Assembly: GCA_963816745.1 (NCBI GenBank)
Contig: CAWFLQ010000001.1
Coordinates: 496,001 to 560,000, forward strand
DNA length: 64,000 bases
Direction of reading: 5' to 3'
From: VAZQ01 sp963816745
GTDB taxonomy: Bacteria > Pseudomonadota > Alphaproteobacteria > Rhizobiales > Xanthobacteraceae
Below the pieces are notes generated by a model that did not search any database, had not been told where the DNA came from, and saw nothing but the letters and a program-made list of their open reading frames with translations. Shown piece after piece: positions 42,934 to 50,566 of the stretch. The position numbers and the translations under genes were made by a program. Each line of letters begins with the position of its first letter. Positions within the stretch are counted from its first letter, which is position 1.

Positions 42934-42960
42934 CGGCGCCCCATCGATGATGGGGCGCCG
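42934..42960. terminator. Perfect 10-bp hairpin after the tRNA-Ser trio
   Basis: CGGCGCCCCA pairs with TGGGGCGCCG around a seven-base loop. No T tract follows, so it may be a processing or partial termination signal at the end of the first half of the array, or a REP unit. Confidence 0.55.
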
Positions 42961-42997
42961 ACTCGATTGCCATCGACGCTTTAGCGTGGTGGACGCT

Positions 42998-43207
42998 TTA
43001 GCAACGCATCCAACACCCCTTTCTCAGCGCGGTCGTAAAAGCGCCCTCGTTCTCGATCGCGGGGCCGCTCGCGTCAACGCCGTTCACCGTCATGCCGTTT
43101 GTGGTGAGAGTGCTTGCGGCGAGACCGTTGATAGAGGTCTTGGCCTGAGCCGGCGCAACGGCAACGATGGCAAGGAGCACGGCAGTGGTGGTCAGAAGTC
43201 TAGTCAT
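42998..43207 (-). CDS. Small secreted protein inside the tRNA array
   Basis: A 69-residue product from an ATG at 43207 preceded by AAAGGAGAAAAGCC. A signal peptide (MTRLLTTTAVLLAIVAVAPA, cleavage after AQA) is followed by a short Asn/Gly/Thr-rich mature part (INGLAASTLTTNGMTVNGVD). Similar small NG-repeat secreted proteins occur in Hyphomicrobiales. It reads against the tRNAs. Function unknown. Confidence 0.65.
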   Translation of the reverse strand: MTRLLTTTAVLLAIVAVAPAQAKTSINGLAASTLTTNGMTVNGVDASGPAIENEGAFTTALRKGCWMRC

Positions 43208-43492
43208 GGCTTTTCTCCTTTGGTTGAGGAACGTCGATCGTCCCACCACCATTGGGATCGACTGCTTTTGGTCGTGCGGGTGCACGACACAGTCACAACT
43301 TGCAACAATGCTGAGGATCGGGGTGTGACCAGACGCACATCACAAGCGTGCGCAAGGAACCCGCGGCGAGAGCCGCTGGGACCAACCATTTGACGCAGGA
43401 TGTCGGAGCGGTAACCAGGCGCGCGCCGACGAGCCTTCTTCAGGCGAGTGTCATCAGCGCGTCCACGCGCGTCTTGCGACGCGCTATGCGCG

Positions 43493-43610
43493 CGCACTTG
43501 TGGAGTTGCCGCGCTGGCCGCTCCCCCGGATCAAGGCCGGGGTCGCCAGCGCGGCCCCGGATCAGGTTCATATCCTGAGAACGCGCGTTCAAATCGCGCT
43601 CCTGCAACCA
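43493..43610 (+). pseudogene. Initiator-like tRNA (anticodon CAT) disrupted by a REP-type palindrome
   Basis: The 3' half 43561-43610 is a good tRNA end: anticodon stem TCAGG/CCTGA with loop TTCATAT, T arm GCGCG/CGCGC with TTCAAAT and ACCA, close to initiator tRNA. The 5' half is replaced or interrupted by the palindrome at 43509-43554, so the acceptor stem barely pairs and the gene is too long. Confidence 0.6.
43509..43554. repeat. REP-type nested palindrome
   Basis: CCGCGCTGG pairs perfectly with CCAGCGCGG, and inside it CCCCGG pairs with CCGGGG. The core CCCCGGATCAAGGCCGGGG resembles a dispersed element common in alphaproteobacteria. It sits in the 5' half of the CAT tRNA gene, and its CCGGATC end is repeated at the junction. 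Confidence 0.7.
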
Positions 43611-43615
43611 TTCAT

Positions 43616-43698
43616 GGGCAGACTGGGCATTGGCGAGCCCAAGGCGCTGTAAACGCCCCGCATAGTCTGTGGCGGTTCGACTCCGTCTCTGCCCACCA
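43616..43698 (+). tRNA. tRNA-Tyr (anticodon GTA)
   Basis: Acceptor GGGCAGA/TCTGCCC, D stem GGGC/GCCC, anticodon loop CTGTAAA, variable arm of 12 bases as expected for bacterial tRNA-Tyr, T arm GGCGG/CCGTC, A73 and CCA. Confidence 0.92.
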
Positions 43699-43702
43699 AT
43701 TC

Positions 43703-43778
43703 GCCGAGGAAGCTAATCTGGTGAAAGCACCGCGCTGAAAACGCGGGGAGGTTGGATCGTAACCAACCCTCGGCACCA
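43703..43778 (+). tRNA. tRNA-Phe (anticodon GAA)
   Basis: Acceptor GCCGAGG/CCTCGGC, anticodon stem CCGCG/CGCGG with loop CTGAAAA, T stem GTTGG/CCAAC with loop ATCGTAA, A73 and CCA. Confidence 0.91.
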
Positions 43779-43781
43779 ATG

Positions 43782-43853
43782 GGGGAAGGCAGCGGGCTGC
43801 AGGTGATCCTTGCAAGATCGCCCTTATGGGTTCGACTCCCATCTTCTCCACCA
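43782..43853 (+). tRNA. tRNA-Ala (anticodon TGC) with a shortened D arm
   Basis: Acceptor GGGGAAG/CTTCTCC, anticodon stem TGATC/GATCG with loop CTTGCAA, T arm ATGGG/CCCAT, A73 and CCA. The D arm is only GCAG-CGGG-CTGC, a four-base loop with no linker bases 8 and 9. Confidence 0.78.
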
Positions 43854-43882
43854 GTTCACGCGACAGATGTTCCGAGAATTAT

Positions 43883-43967
43883 TCCCAGATGGCGGAATCG
43901 GTAGACGCACCTGATTGTTAATCAGGCGCCGAAAGGTTTGCAGGTTCGAGACCTGCTCTGGGAGCCA
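43883..43967 (+). tRNA. tRNA-Asn (anticodon GTT) with a long variable arm
   Basis: Acceptor TCCCAGA/TCTGGGA with G73 and CCA as in tRNA-Asn; anticodon stem CCTGA/TCAGG with loop TTGTTAA. The D arm (GCGGAATCGGTAGACGC) and a 13-base variable arm with a GAAA-capped stem are Leu/Ser-like. Similar chimaeric tRNA-Asn occur in phages. Confidence 0.9.
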
Positions 43968-43971
43968 ACAT

Positions 43972-44045
43972 GCGGCCGTCGTCTAAGGCAGGACTCTTCG
44001 TTCTCAGCGAAGATAACGCGGGTTCAAATCCCGTCGGCCGCTCCA
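43972..44045 (+). tRNA. tRNA-Glu (anticodon CTC)
   Basis: Acceptor GCGGCCG/CGGCCGC, three-pair D stem GTC/GAC, anticodon stem CTTCG/CGAAG with loop TTCTCAG, T arm with TTCAAAT, T73 and CCA. Confidence 0.9.
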
Positions 44046-44048
44046 ATT

Positions 44049-44124
44049 CCTCACGTAGCTCAATGGACGAGCACCGCTCTACGAATGCGGACTGATGCAG
44101 GTTCGAGTCCTGTCGTGAGGTCCA
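44049..44124 (+). tRNA. tRNA-Arg (anticodon ACG)
   Basis: Acceptor CCTCACG/CGTGAGG, D stem GCTC/GAGC, anticodon loop CTACGAA on a stem with one T-T mismatch, T arm CAGG/CCTG with TTCGAGT, T73 and CCA. Confidence 0.89.
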
Positions 44125-44148
44125 GTCCGGCACTCAGTCGAATCAAAA

Positions 44149-44227
44149 CAGGGTGTAGGGGAGTCTGGCCGTCCCCGCCTGCCTTGGAAGCAGGAAACCG
44201 GTGGTTCAAATCCACCCACCCTGACCA
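44149..44227 (+). tRNA. tRNA-Pro (anticodon TGG), last of the array
   Basis: Acceptor CAGGGTG/CACCCTG, D stem GGGG/CCCC with a long loop, anticodon stem CCTGC/GCAGG with loop CTTGGAA, T arm GGTGG/CCACC with TTCAAAT, A73 and CCA. Confidence 0.93.
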
Positions 44228-44283
44228 TTCAGAGCAAAGGGAGCGTGTCGTGATCAACTGCGAGAGCGGTTGACTCCCAATCA

Positions 44284-44312
44284 GTGACAGATCAGTGACG
44301 CGTCGATGACAG
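44284..44312 (-). promoter_or_regulatory. Weak candidate Pho box after the array
   Basis: On the minus strand CTGTCAT, GCGTCAC and CTGTCAC follow each other at 11-base spacing. It lies between tRNA-Pro and the small secreted protein gene at 44481, but faces the array, so the target is unclear. Confidence 0.35.
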
Positions 44313-44480
44313 CCGGATTGTTCAGCTCCGCCGAAAAGTCTTTTTCGCAGCACCGGTAGTTATCAAAGCTCGCCGCTCTGCCTACCTGAGAATTGTAACG
44401 CGATCAGACCCTGCGGCCGGCGGTTCGCGCCGGGTGAAGCAGTGGATTGATCCAGGAGCATCACGAATTGGGAGACTGTT

Positions 44481-44699
44481 ATGAGACTTGTCGTGCTGGT
44501 TTTTTCGCTCATGGCTTTGGCCGTTTCATCTGAGGCTGCGCCGAACGCCAAGGGAAGAGCCGACAACGATGCGACGATGAAGCACTGTCGCGAGATGGCG
44601 GGCAAGGAGGTTGGCGAGGGCGAGATGAGAAGCGGCATGAACCGTCACATCGTGCAGCGCTTTAGCGACTGCATGATGGGGATGCCGCACGCGCAGTAA
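44481..44699 (+). CDS. Small secreted hypothetical protein
   Basis: A 72-residue product. The signal peptide is MRLVVLVFSLMALAVSSEAA, preceded by GGGAGACTGTT. The mature 50 residues (PNAKGRADNDATMKHCREMA) have two Cys spaced for a disulphide (KHC and SDC) and end in a Met-rich tail (CMMGMPHAQ). No family is recognised. Possibly a periplasmic metal or stress protein; that is speculation. Confidence 0.65.
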   Translation: MRLVVLVFSLMALAVSSEAAPNAKGRADNDATMKHCREMAGKEVGEGEMRSGMNRHIVQRFSDCMMGMPHAQ

Positions 44700-44740
44700 A
44701 GGGCCTGCAATTCTAGTCGCGAGCGCGCAATTGCGTGGGA

Positions 44741-45944
44741 CTACACGATCTTGTCCCGGCGCAATTCCGCGATCGCCTTTGCGTCCAATCCGAGCTCGCC
44801 TGTCAGGATCTCGTCGCTGTGCTGACCGAGCGTCGGCGGCGGGCGGCGCACCGAGCAGGCGGTGTCGGAAAACTTGAACGGGATCCCGAGCATCTTTAGT
44901 GTGCCGATGACGGGATGCTCGACGGACTCGACCATGCGTCGCGCGGTGGTGTGAGGGATCGTCGAGCGCCTCGGCGACCGAGTTGATCTTCCCGCAGGGA
45001 ATGCCGACCGCCTCGAGCTTGCCGAGCCAGGTTTCGGCGGCATCGTGCGACAGCGCCGCGTTGATCAAGCCGTCGATCTCTACGCGGTTCTCGACCCGCG
45101 TCCGATTGGAATTGAACCGCGGATCCTGTGCCCATTCGGGATGCCCGAGCACCTCGGCGCATCGGGAGAATTGCCGCTCGTTGCCGATCCCGATCGCCAT
45201 CATTCCATCCTTGGCGTGATACGTGGTGTACGGAACGATACTGGGATGGCCATTGCCGAAGCGCCCGCCGTTGCGGCCGGCGCTGAGATAGTTCTGTGCG
45301 ACGTTGATCAGCATCGCCAGCGACGTCTCGAACAGCGACAGCTCGACTTTCTGGCCCTTGCCGGTGCGGTGGCGGGCATTGATCGCCGCCAGAATGGCGT
45401 TCGACGCCAGCATGCCGGTGCAGACGTCCACGATCGCCACGCCGTATTTGGTCGGGCCGCCGTCGGGCTCGCCGCAGATGCTCATCAGCCCCGATTCCGC
45501 TTGCAGGATGAAATCGTAGCCGGGCAGCGCGGCTTTCGGGCCGGTCGTCCCGTAGCCGGTGATGCAGCAGCGCACGAGGCGCGGGGCGTGCTGCGCGAAC
45601 CAGGCGTCGGTGAAGCCCCATTTCTCCAGCGTGCCGATGCGGAAATTGTCGATCAGCACGTCCGCCTTCTCGATCAGCCCGGCGAGGATCTTCTGCCCGG
45701 CCGGCACCGCCATGTTGAGCGTCAACGAGCGCTTGTTGCGGTTGACGCCGAGGAAATAGGCGGCCTCGCCGCCGGCGAACGGAGGCCCCCAGCTGCGGGT
45801 ATCGTCGCCCTTCTCGGGCGGCTCGACCTTGATCACCTCGGCGCCCATGTCGCCGAGCATCATGGTGCAGAGCGGTCCCGCCAGGATGCGGGTCAGATCG
45901 ACCACGCGGATCCCGGCGAGCGGGCCATCAGCGGCATCACTCAT
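44741..45944 (-). pseudogene. Frameshifted CaiB/BaiF-type (family III) CoA-transferase
   Basis: From the ATG at 45944, with CAGGAACG upstream, the protein shows GIRVVDLTRILAGPLCTMML with the family start, MGAEVIKVEPPEKGDDTR and the catalytic Asp region SLFETSLAMLINVAQNYL. An extra C near 44957 (GATCCCTCACACC) shifts the last 75 residues, MVESVEHPVIGTLKMLGIPF to the stop at 44741. Total about 400 residues, as normal. It moves CoA between acids and forms an operon with the hydratase gene upstream. Confidence 0.88.
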
Positions 45945-45958
45945 ATTGCGTTCCTGGT

Positions 45959-46897
45959 TTACGTCTTGCGCATCGACGGCGGCGCGTTGAGGTCCTTGGC
46001 GCAGCCGTCGAGATAGTCGTCCAGCTCGCGCTTGTTGCGCATGCGGAACTTCTGGAAGTCGGGCTTGCGGCCTTCGAGGAAGGCGTCCATGCCCTCGAGG
46101 CTTTCCTCCGAGCCCCAGACATGGGCGAGCAGCTCCATGCCGTGCTGCCACGAGGCATAGAGCAGGTCGGACTCGAAGTTGAGGCTCTTCTTCGTCATCC
46201 GCAAGGTCTGCGGACTGTGGCCCTTGATGGTCTCGCACCAGGCGAGCGTCTCCTTCAGCAGGTCCTTCTGCGCCACGCACTTGTTGATGAGACCGATCTC
46301 GACCGCCTCCTTGGCGGTGAAGCGGCGCGCACAGAAGATCATCTCGCGCGCCAGCCGCTCGCCGATGATGCGCGGCAGGTATTGCGTGGCGCCCACGGTC
46401 GGGCAGGCGCCGACCTTGGCGCCGGTCTGTCCCAGCACCGCGTTCTCCGACGCGATGACGAGGTCGCACCACAACGCCAATTCATGGCCGCCGCCCATGC
46501 ACCAGCCGTTGACCATGGCAATCACCGGGATCGGCAGGCCGCGGATCGTCATGGCGAGGCCTTGCATGCGGTCGTTCCACATGGCGCCGTTGATCCAGTT
46601 GAGGCGCTTCATGGCGTAGAAGTCGCCGCCGGCGGAGAACGACTTGTCGCCGGCCCCGGTCACGACCGCGCAGGCGATCGAGGGGTCCTCGCGCGTCGAT
46701 TTCAGCGCATCGATCAATTCATCGAGCGACTGCTCGCGAAAGGCGTTGAGCACGCGCGGCCGATTGATCGTGACCCATGCGACCTGATCCTTCACCTCGT
46801 AGAGGATGTCGTCGTAGTGGCGCTCGTTCTTGCCGTTGCGCTTGTTCGCCGCGGGCTTCTTGACCGCGGGCTTTTTCGCCGTGGATGTCTTCGCCAT
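45959..46897 (-). CDS. Enoyl-CoA hydratase/isomerase family protein, MenB-like, with a Lys-rich N-terminal tail
   Basis: A 312-residue crotonase. The first 25 residues are a Lys/Ala/Pro tail (STAKKPAVKKPAANKRNGK) not part of the family. The core begins YDDILYEVKDQVAWVTINRP, with the oxyanion-hole strands DKSFSAGGDF and NGWCMGGGHELALWCDLV and the catalytic region GQTGAKVGACPTVGATQYLP, which resembles naphthoyl-CoA synthases. It lies 15 bases ahead of the CoA-transferase gene, so hydration or ring cleavage of an acyl-CoA is likely. Confidence 0.87.
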   Translation of the reverse strand: MAKTSTAKKPAVKKPAANKRNGKNERHYDDILYEVKDQVAWVTINRPRVLNAFREQSLDELIDALKSTREDPSIACAVVTGAGDKSFSAGGDFYAMKRLNWINGAMWNDRMQGLAMTIRGLPIPVIAMVNGWCMGGGHELALWCDLVIASENAVLGQTGAKVGACPTVGATQYLPRIIGERLAREMIFCARRFTAKEAVEIGLINKCVAQKDLLKETLAWCETIKGHSPQTLRMTKKSLNFESDLLYASWQHGMELLAHVWGSEESLEGMDAFLEGRKPDFQKFRMRNKRELDDYLDGCAKDLNAPPSMRKT

Positions 46898-46924
46898 GAC
46901 TGTCTCGCTGAAGGGGAAGGGATA

Positions 46925-47896
46925 CTACTGACTGAGCTTGAGGTCGACGTCCTCGACCAGCTTGCGGTGCAGCTCGAGCTGCTCGCGGACGAAGGCGGCG
47001 AATTCCTGCGGCTTGCTGCTCGCGGGTTCGATGCCCTGCACCCGCAGTCCGGTCATCACTTCCGGGCTGCGTGCGGCATCGGCGACGGCGTCGCTCAATT
47101 TCGCGACGATGCTTGCGGGCGTGCCGGCCGGGGCCATCAGCCCGAACCAGCCGACGGCCTTGTATTTCGGCTGCCCCGCCTCGGCCATGGTCGGGACATT
47201 GGGCAGGGAGGGGGACCGCGCATCTCCGCTCACTGCCAGCGCCTTGACCGATCCGACCTCGACGTACGGCACCATTCCCGCCATCGGCCCGAAATAGAAT
47301 TGCGTCTCGTTCGCCATGGTGGCCATCACCGCCGGCGCGCCGCCCTTGTACGGCACGTGCACGGTCTCGTTCTGGATGCCGGCCAGCGCCACGAACATGG
47401 CGACCGCGAAGTGGCTGGTCGAGCCCGGGCCGCCGGACGCGTAGTTGAGCTTGCCCGGCTGCGCCTTGGCGAGCGCGATGAGGTCCGCGACATTGGTGAC
47501 CGGCAATGCCGGGCTCACCACCAGCACGTTCTGCACCAGCGCCAGCAGCGAGATCGGCTCGAAGTCCTTGATCGGGTCGTAGCCGAGCCTGGGCGTGACG
47601 ACCGGCGCGAACGAGTGCGTCGAGACCGAGCCCGCCAGCAGCGTATAGCCGTCGGGGGCGGCGCGCGCGACCGCTTCCGCGCCGATCTTGCCGCCGGCGC
47701 CGCCGCGGTTGTCGATGATGAAGGAGGCGCCGAGGATGCCGGTCATTTTCGCCGCGATGATGCGCACGATGGTATCGTTGGCGCCCCCGGCGGGATTGGG
47801 CGAGATCAGGCGGATGGGCCGATCCGGATAGGTCTGGCCGGCAGCGGCCGTCGAGCCCAGCACGAGCCCGAAAAGAAGGACGATTCCAACCCGCAT
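46925..47896 (-). CDS. Bug-family (tripartite tricarboxylate) substrate-binding protein
   Basis: A 323-residue receptor with a signal peptide (GIVLLFGLVLGSTAAAGQ) and the Bug start TYPDRPIRLISPNPAGGAND. The motif IDNRGGAGGKIGAEAVARAA is present and the C-terminus ends in VEDVDLKLSQ. It probably delivers an organic acid and precedes the hydratase and CoA-transferase genes, which would then process it. No permease is adjacent. Confidence 0.92.
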   Translation of the reverse strand: MRVGIVLLFGLVLGSTAAAGQTYPDRPIRLISPNPAGGANDTIVRIIAAKMTGILGASFIIDNRGGAGGKIGAEAVARAAPDGYTLLAGSVSTHSFAPVVTPRLGYDPIKDFEPISLLALVQNVLVVSPALPVTNVADLIALAKAQPGKLNYASGGPGSTSHFAVAMFVALAGIQNETVHVPYKGGAPAVMATMANETQFYFGPMAGMVPYVEVGSVKALAVSGDARSPSLPNVPTMAEAGQPKYKAVGWFGLMAPAGTPASIVAKLSDAVADAARSPEVMTGLRVQGIEPASSKPQEFAAFVREQLELHRKLVEDVDLKLSQ

Positions 47897-47943
47897 TCGA
47901 CGCTCTTGTTTCCCCGTTCTTCATGCCATCATAGAGCATGATC

Positions 47944-47968
47944 CCGAAAAGTGGATACCGGTTTTCGG
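47944..47968. repeat. Dispersed palindrome
   Basis: CCGAAAAGTGGATACCGGTTTTCGG is an inverted repeat related to the one at 11033. It lies in the 106-base gap between divergent genes. Confidence 0.7.
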
Positions 47969-48002
47969 AAACCGGTTCGCCGGGCAAGAGGGGTGGGCCA
48001 CC

Positions 48003-48482
48003 ATGCAGGAATTGATGCCACGGGCGGAGAAGGTGGGTCGTCTCCTCAAGGAGCGCGGCGAGACCATCGTGGTCGCGGAATCCTCGACCGGCGGCCTGAT
48101 ATCGGCGGCGTTGCTGGCCTTGCCCGGCGCATCCGCCTATTTCCTCGGCGGTGCGGTCGTCTACACGCAGGTAGCGCGTCGCGCGCTGCTCGACGTTCCA
48201 GACATATCGGCGCTCGGCATGCGGGCCTCGACCGAGCCCTATGCGCGGCTGTTGGCGCAGACCGCGCGGCAGCGTTTCTCCGCGACCTGGGCATTAGCCG
48301 AGAGCGGCGCCACCGGCCCGACCGGAAATCGCTACGGCGATGCCGCCGGCCACAGCTGCATCGCGGTGGCCGGCGCGACCGAGCGCGCGATCACGCTCGA
48401 GACCGGCAGCAGCGACCGCGTCGCCAACATGCGTGCGTTCAGCGCCGCCGCCCTCGATCTGTTGTTGGAAGCGCTTGCGTGA
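48003..48482 (+). CDS. pncC: CinA C-terminal domain amidohydrolase (PncC-type)
   Basis: A 159-residue stand-alone domain that deamidates nicotinamide mononucleotide. It has the catalytic Ser in VVAESSTGGLISAALLALPG and the family marks YFLGGAVVYTQVARR and WALAESGATGPTGNRYGDA. The molybdopterin-like N-terminal half of full CinA is absent, as usual for PncC/YgaD forms. The gene stands alone. The stop is followed by a long inverted repeat that separates it from the convergent sensor kinase. Confidence 0.92.
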   Translation: MQELMPRAEKVGRLLKERGETIVVAESSTGGLISAALLALPGASAYFLGGAVVYTQVARRALLDVPDISALGMRASTEPYARLLAQTARQRFSATWALAESGATGPTGNRYGDAAGHSCIAVAGATERAITLETGSSDRVANMRAFSAAALDLLLEALA

Positions 48483-48488
48483 AGTTGT

Positions 48489-48612
48489 CGTAGGATGGGT
48501 GGAGCGCGCGCTCTTTGCGCGCGCGATACCCATCATCCCTCCGCGAGCACAGCCGTTGCGATGGGTATCGCGATGAGCGCGCAAGCGCCCTCATCGCTCC
48601 ACCCATCCTACG
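48489..48612. repeat. Long inverted repeat between convergent genes
   Basis: The arms CGTAGGATGGGTGGAGCG (48489-48506) and its exact complement (48595-48612) enclose a second nested pair (GCGATACCCATC and GATGGGTATCGC). This dispersed element type probably serves as a two-way terminator; its right arm includes the sensor kinase stop codon at 48608. Confidence 0.8.
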
Positions 48613-49837
48613 CAGCCGGCAACGTCACGGTGAAGCAGCTTCCTCGCTCGCCGCTGTAGCCGACCTCGCCGCCGTGTCGGCGCGCGATCTGCCGCACCAG
48701 CGCCAGGCCGAGCCCGGTGCCCTTCGATCCCGATCTTCCTGGAATGCGGTAGAAGGGAGAGAACAGCCGTTCGCGGGCATTCTCGGCGATCACCGCCCCG
48801 CGGTCGGACACGCGGAGCACGGCTTGATCGCCGCGCCGTTCGACGGTCACCTCGATCGGCGGCTGGCCATGGAGCTTTGCATTCTCGACCAGGTTGCGGA
48901 TCATCCGGCGCAGCAGCATCGGGTCTCCGCGGACCATGACCGACTTTCCTTCGACGCTACAGTCTTCGTATCGAGCACATTCCTCGGCCGCGAGCGCCGC
49001 AAGGTCGATGTCCTCGCGAACATCCAATTGCTCGGACGCGTCCAGGCGGCTGACGAGCAGGATCTCGTCCACGAGCTGATCGAGCTCGGCGATGTCGCGT
49101 TCCAGCTCCGCCTTGCGCTCGGGTTGCGCCTCGACCAACTCGAGACCAAGCCTGATGCGGGTGAGCGGTGTTCGCAGCTCATGGGACGCATTGGCGAGCA
49201 GCATCTTGTGCGCGCCGACCAGGTTCTCGATCCGGGCGGCGGCCTGATTGAAGCTTTGCGCCAGGCGGGCGACCTCGTCACGGCCCTCGACCTTCACGCG
49301 GGCGGCGAGATCGCCGGCGCCGAGCGACTCGACGCCGTGCTGCAACCGTTCGAGCCGTCCGGTGAGCCGCCTGACGATCGGCCAGGCGCCGAGCGCGACC
49401 GCGAGCGCGATGGCCCCGAGAAAGGCCGCGAGCATGAGCCCGCTCGGGCGCATGCGCATCGGCATGCGCACGACGAGCCAGCGCCCGTCCGGGAGCGACA
49501 ACGAAACAGCAGGGCCAGCCGGTGTTCGCAGCCACCCGCCGCCACGAGTCGGAGCCGGAAGCGGACGGCCCGCGGCGGCCAGCGGTTCTTTGTTGCGGCC
49601 GAACAGTGCCAAGTCCGCATCGAGATTCGAGGCCAGCCGGTCGATGACCTGCTGCCGAACCTGAGGCGGCGCATCCGTCGGGGGCACAAGCTCGGCGATG
49701 ACTTCGCGGGCAACCTCGAACGGTTGGCCGAATGGGGGCAGTCCCGCCATGAAGTGCCAGGTGAGCCCGGCCGTGAGCACGACGAGAACGAGGCTCGCCA
49801 CAATCGTGAAATAGACTTGGAGATAAAGCCGTCGCAT
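48608..49837 (-). CDS. Membrane sensor histidine kinase
   Basis: A 409-residue kinase from the ATG at 49837, which overlaps the regulator gene end. There are two membrane helices (FTIVASLVLVVLTAGLTWHF and LMLAAFLGAIALAVALGAW) enclosing a periplasmic sensor of about 110 residues. Then come a HAMP domain, the phospho-His box NASHELRTPLTRIRLGLEL, the N box MIRNLVENAKLHGQP and the ATP-binding G box GSKGTGLGLALVRQ. With a Spy-like protein and an OmpR-type regulator it resembles Cpx-like or RstB-like envelope sensing. Confidence 0.93.
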   Translation of the reverse strand: MRRLYLQVYFTIVASLVLVVLTAGLTWHFMAGLPPFGQPFEVAREVIAELVPPTDAPPQVRQQVIDRLASNLDADLALFGRNKEPLAAAGRPLPAPTRGGGWLRTPAGPAVSLSLPDGRWLVVRMPMRMRPSGLMLAAFLGAIALAVALGAWPIVRRLTGRLERLQHGVESLGAGDLAARVKVEGRDEVARLAQSFNQAAARIENLVGAHKMLLANASHELRTPLTRIRLGLELVEAQPERKAELERDIAELDQLVDEILLVSRLDASEQLDVREDIDLAALAAEECARYEDCSVEGKSVMVRGDPMLLRRMIRNLVENAKLHGQPPIEVTVERRGDQAVLRVSDRGAVIAENARERLFSPFYRIPGRSGSKGTGLGLALVRQIARRHGGEVGYSGERGSCFTVTLPAA

Positions 49838-49838
49838 C

Positions 49839-50543
49839 TCAGTCTTGCGCCTTGGCGAATACGTAGCCGGTGCCGCGGACGGTGACGACGCGTCGCGGCT
49901 TTTTGGGATCGTCCTCGATCGCGGCACGGATGCGGGAGACATGCACGTCGATCGAACGGTCGAACGCTTCGAACTGCTCGCCCTTGACCGCGTCCATCAA
50001 GGCCTCGCGCGACATGACCCTGCCGGCATGCTCCGCGAGCGCCAGCAGCAGGGCGAATTGATAGCCGGTGAGGGGACACGGCGCGCCGTCGAGCCGCACT
50101 GCGCGCGATCCGCGGTCGATCTCGAGGCGGCCGTAGCGCAGCACGTCGGGGCTCGATCCGTCGCCCGATCTTGGCGCGGCGCGGCTGCGCCGCAAAATTG
50201 CACGCAAGCGAGCGAGAAGCTCGCGAGGCTCAAAAGGCTTCGGCAGGTAATCGTCGGCGCCCATCTCGAGGCCGACGATCCGATCCATCGGGTCGCCGCG
50301 GGCCGTCAGCATCAGGATCGGGCTGTCGGAGCGCGCGCGGATCTGCCGGCAGATGTCGAGCCCGTCGCCGTCCGGCAGCATCAGATCGAGGATGACAACG
50401 TCCACCGGCTCACGGGCGTGTAGCGCGAGGCCGCGTGCGCCGTTCTCGGCGTGAAGGACGTGATAGCCCGCCTTGCCGAGGTACTCTTCGACCATGCCGG
50501 CAAGGCGGGAATCATCTTCGATCAGAAGGATGCGTTCGTCCAC
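49839..50543 (-). CDS. OmpR-family response regulator
   Basis: A 234-residue regulator. The receiver domain has the acidic pocket IEDDSRLAG, phospho-acceptor Asp in VVILDLMLPDGDGLD, Thr in MLTARG and Lys in YLPKPFEPREL. The C-terminal winged helix includes LTGYQFALLLALAEHAGRVM and FDRSIDVHVSRIRAAIEDD. It sits between the Spy-like gene and the kinase gene, and may bind the direct repeat at 51223-51237. Confidence 0.95.
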   Translation of the reverse strand: MDERILLIEDDSRLAGMVEEYLGKAGYHVLHAENGARGLALHAREPVDVVILDLMLPDGDGLDICRQIRARSDSPILMLTARGDPMDRIVGLEMGADDYLPKPFEPRELLARLRAILRRSRAAPRSGDGSSPDVLRYGRLEIDRGSRAVRLDGAPCPLTGYQFALLLALAEHAGRVMSREALMDAVKGEQFEAFDRSIDVHVSRIRAAIEDDPKKPRRVVTVRGTGYVFAKAQD

Positions 50544-50566
50544 GAAAGACCATCAACCCGGATTCG

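Noticed and set aside
43290..43490. A possible extra tRNA between the secreted-protein gene and the REP element
   Set aside because: Hairpins such as GCGGCGAGAGCCGC are present but no cloverleaf can be drawn.
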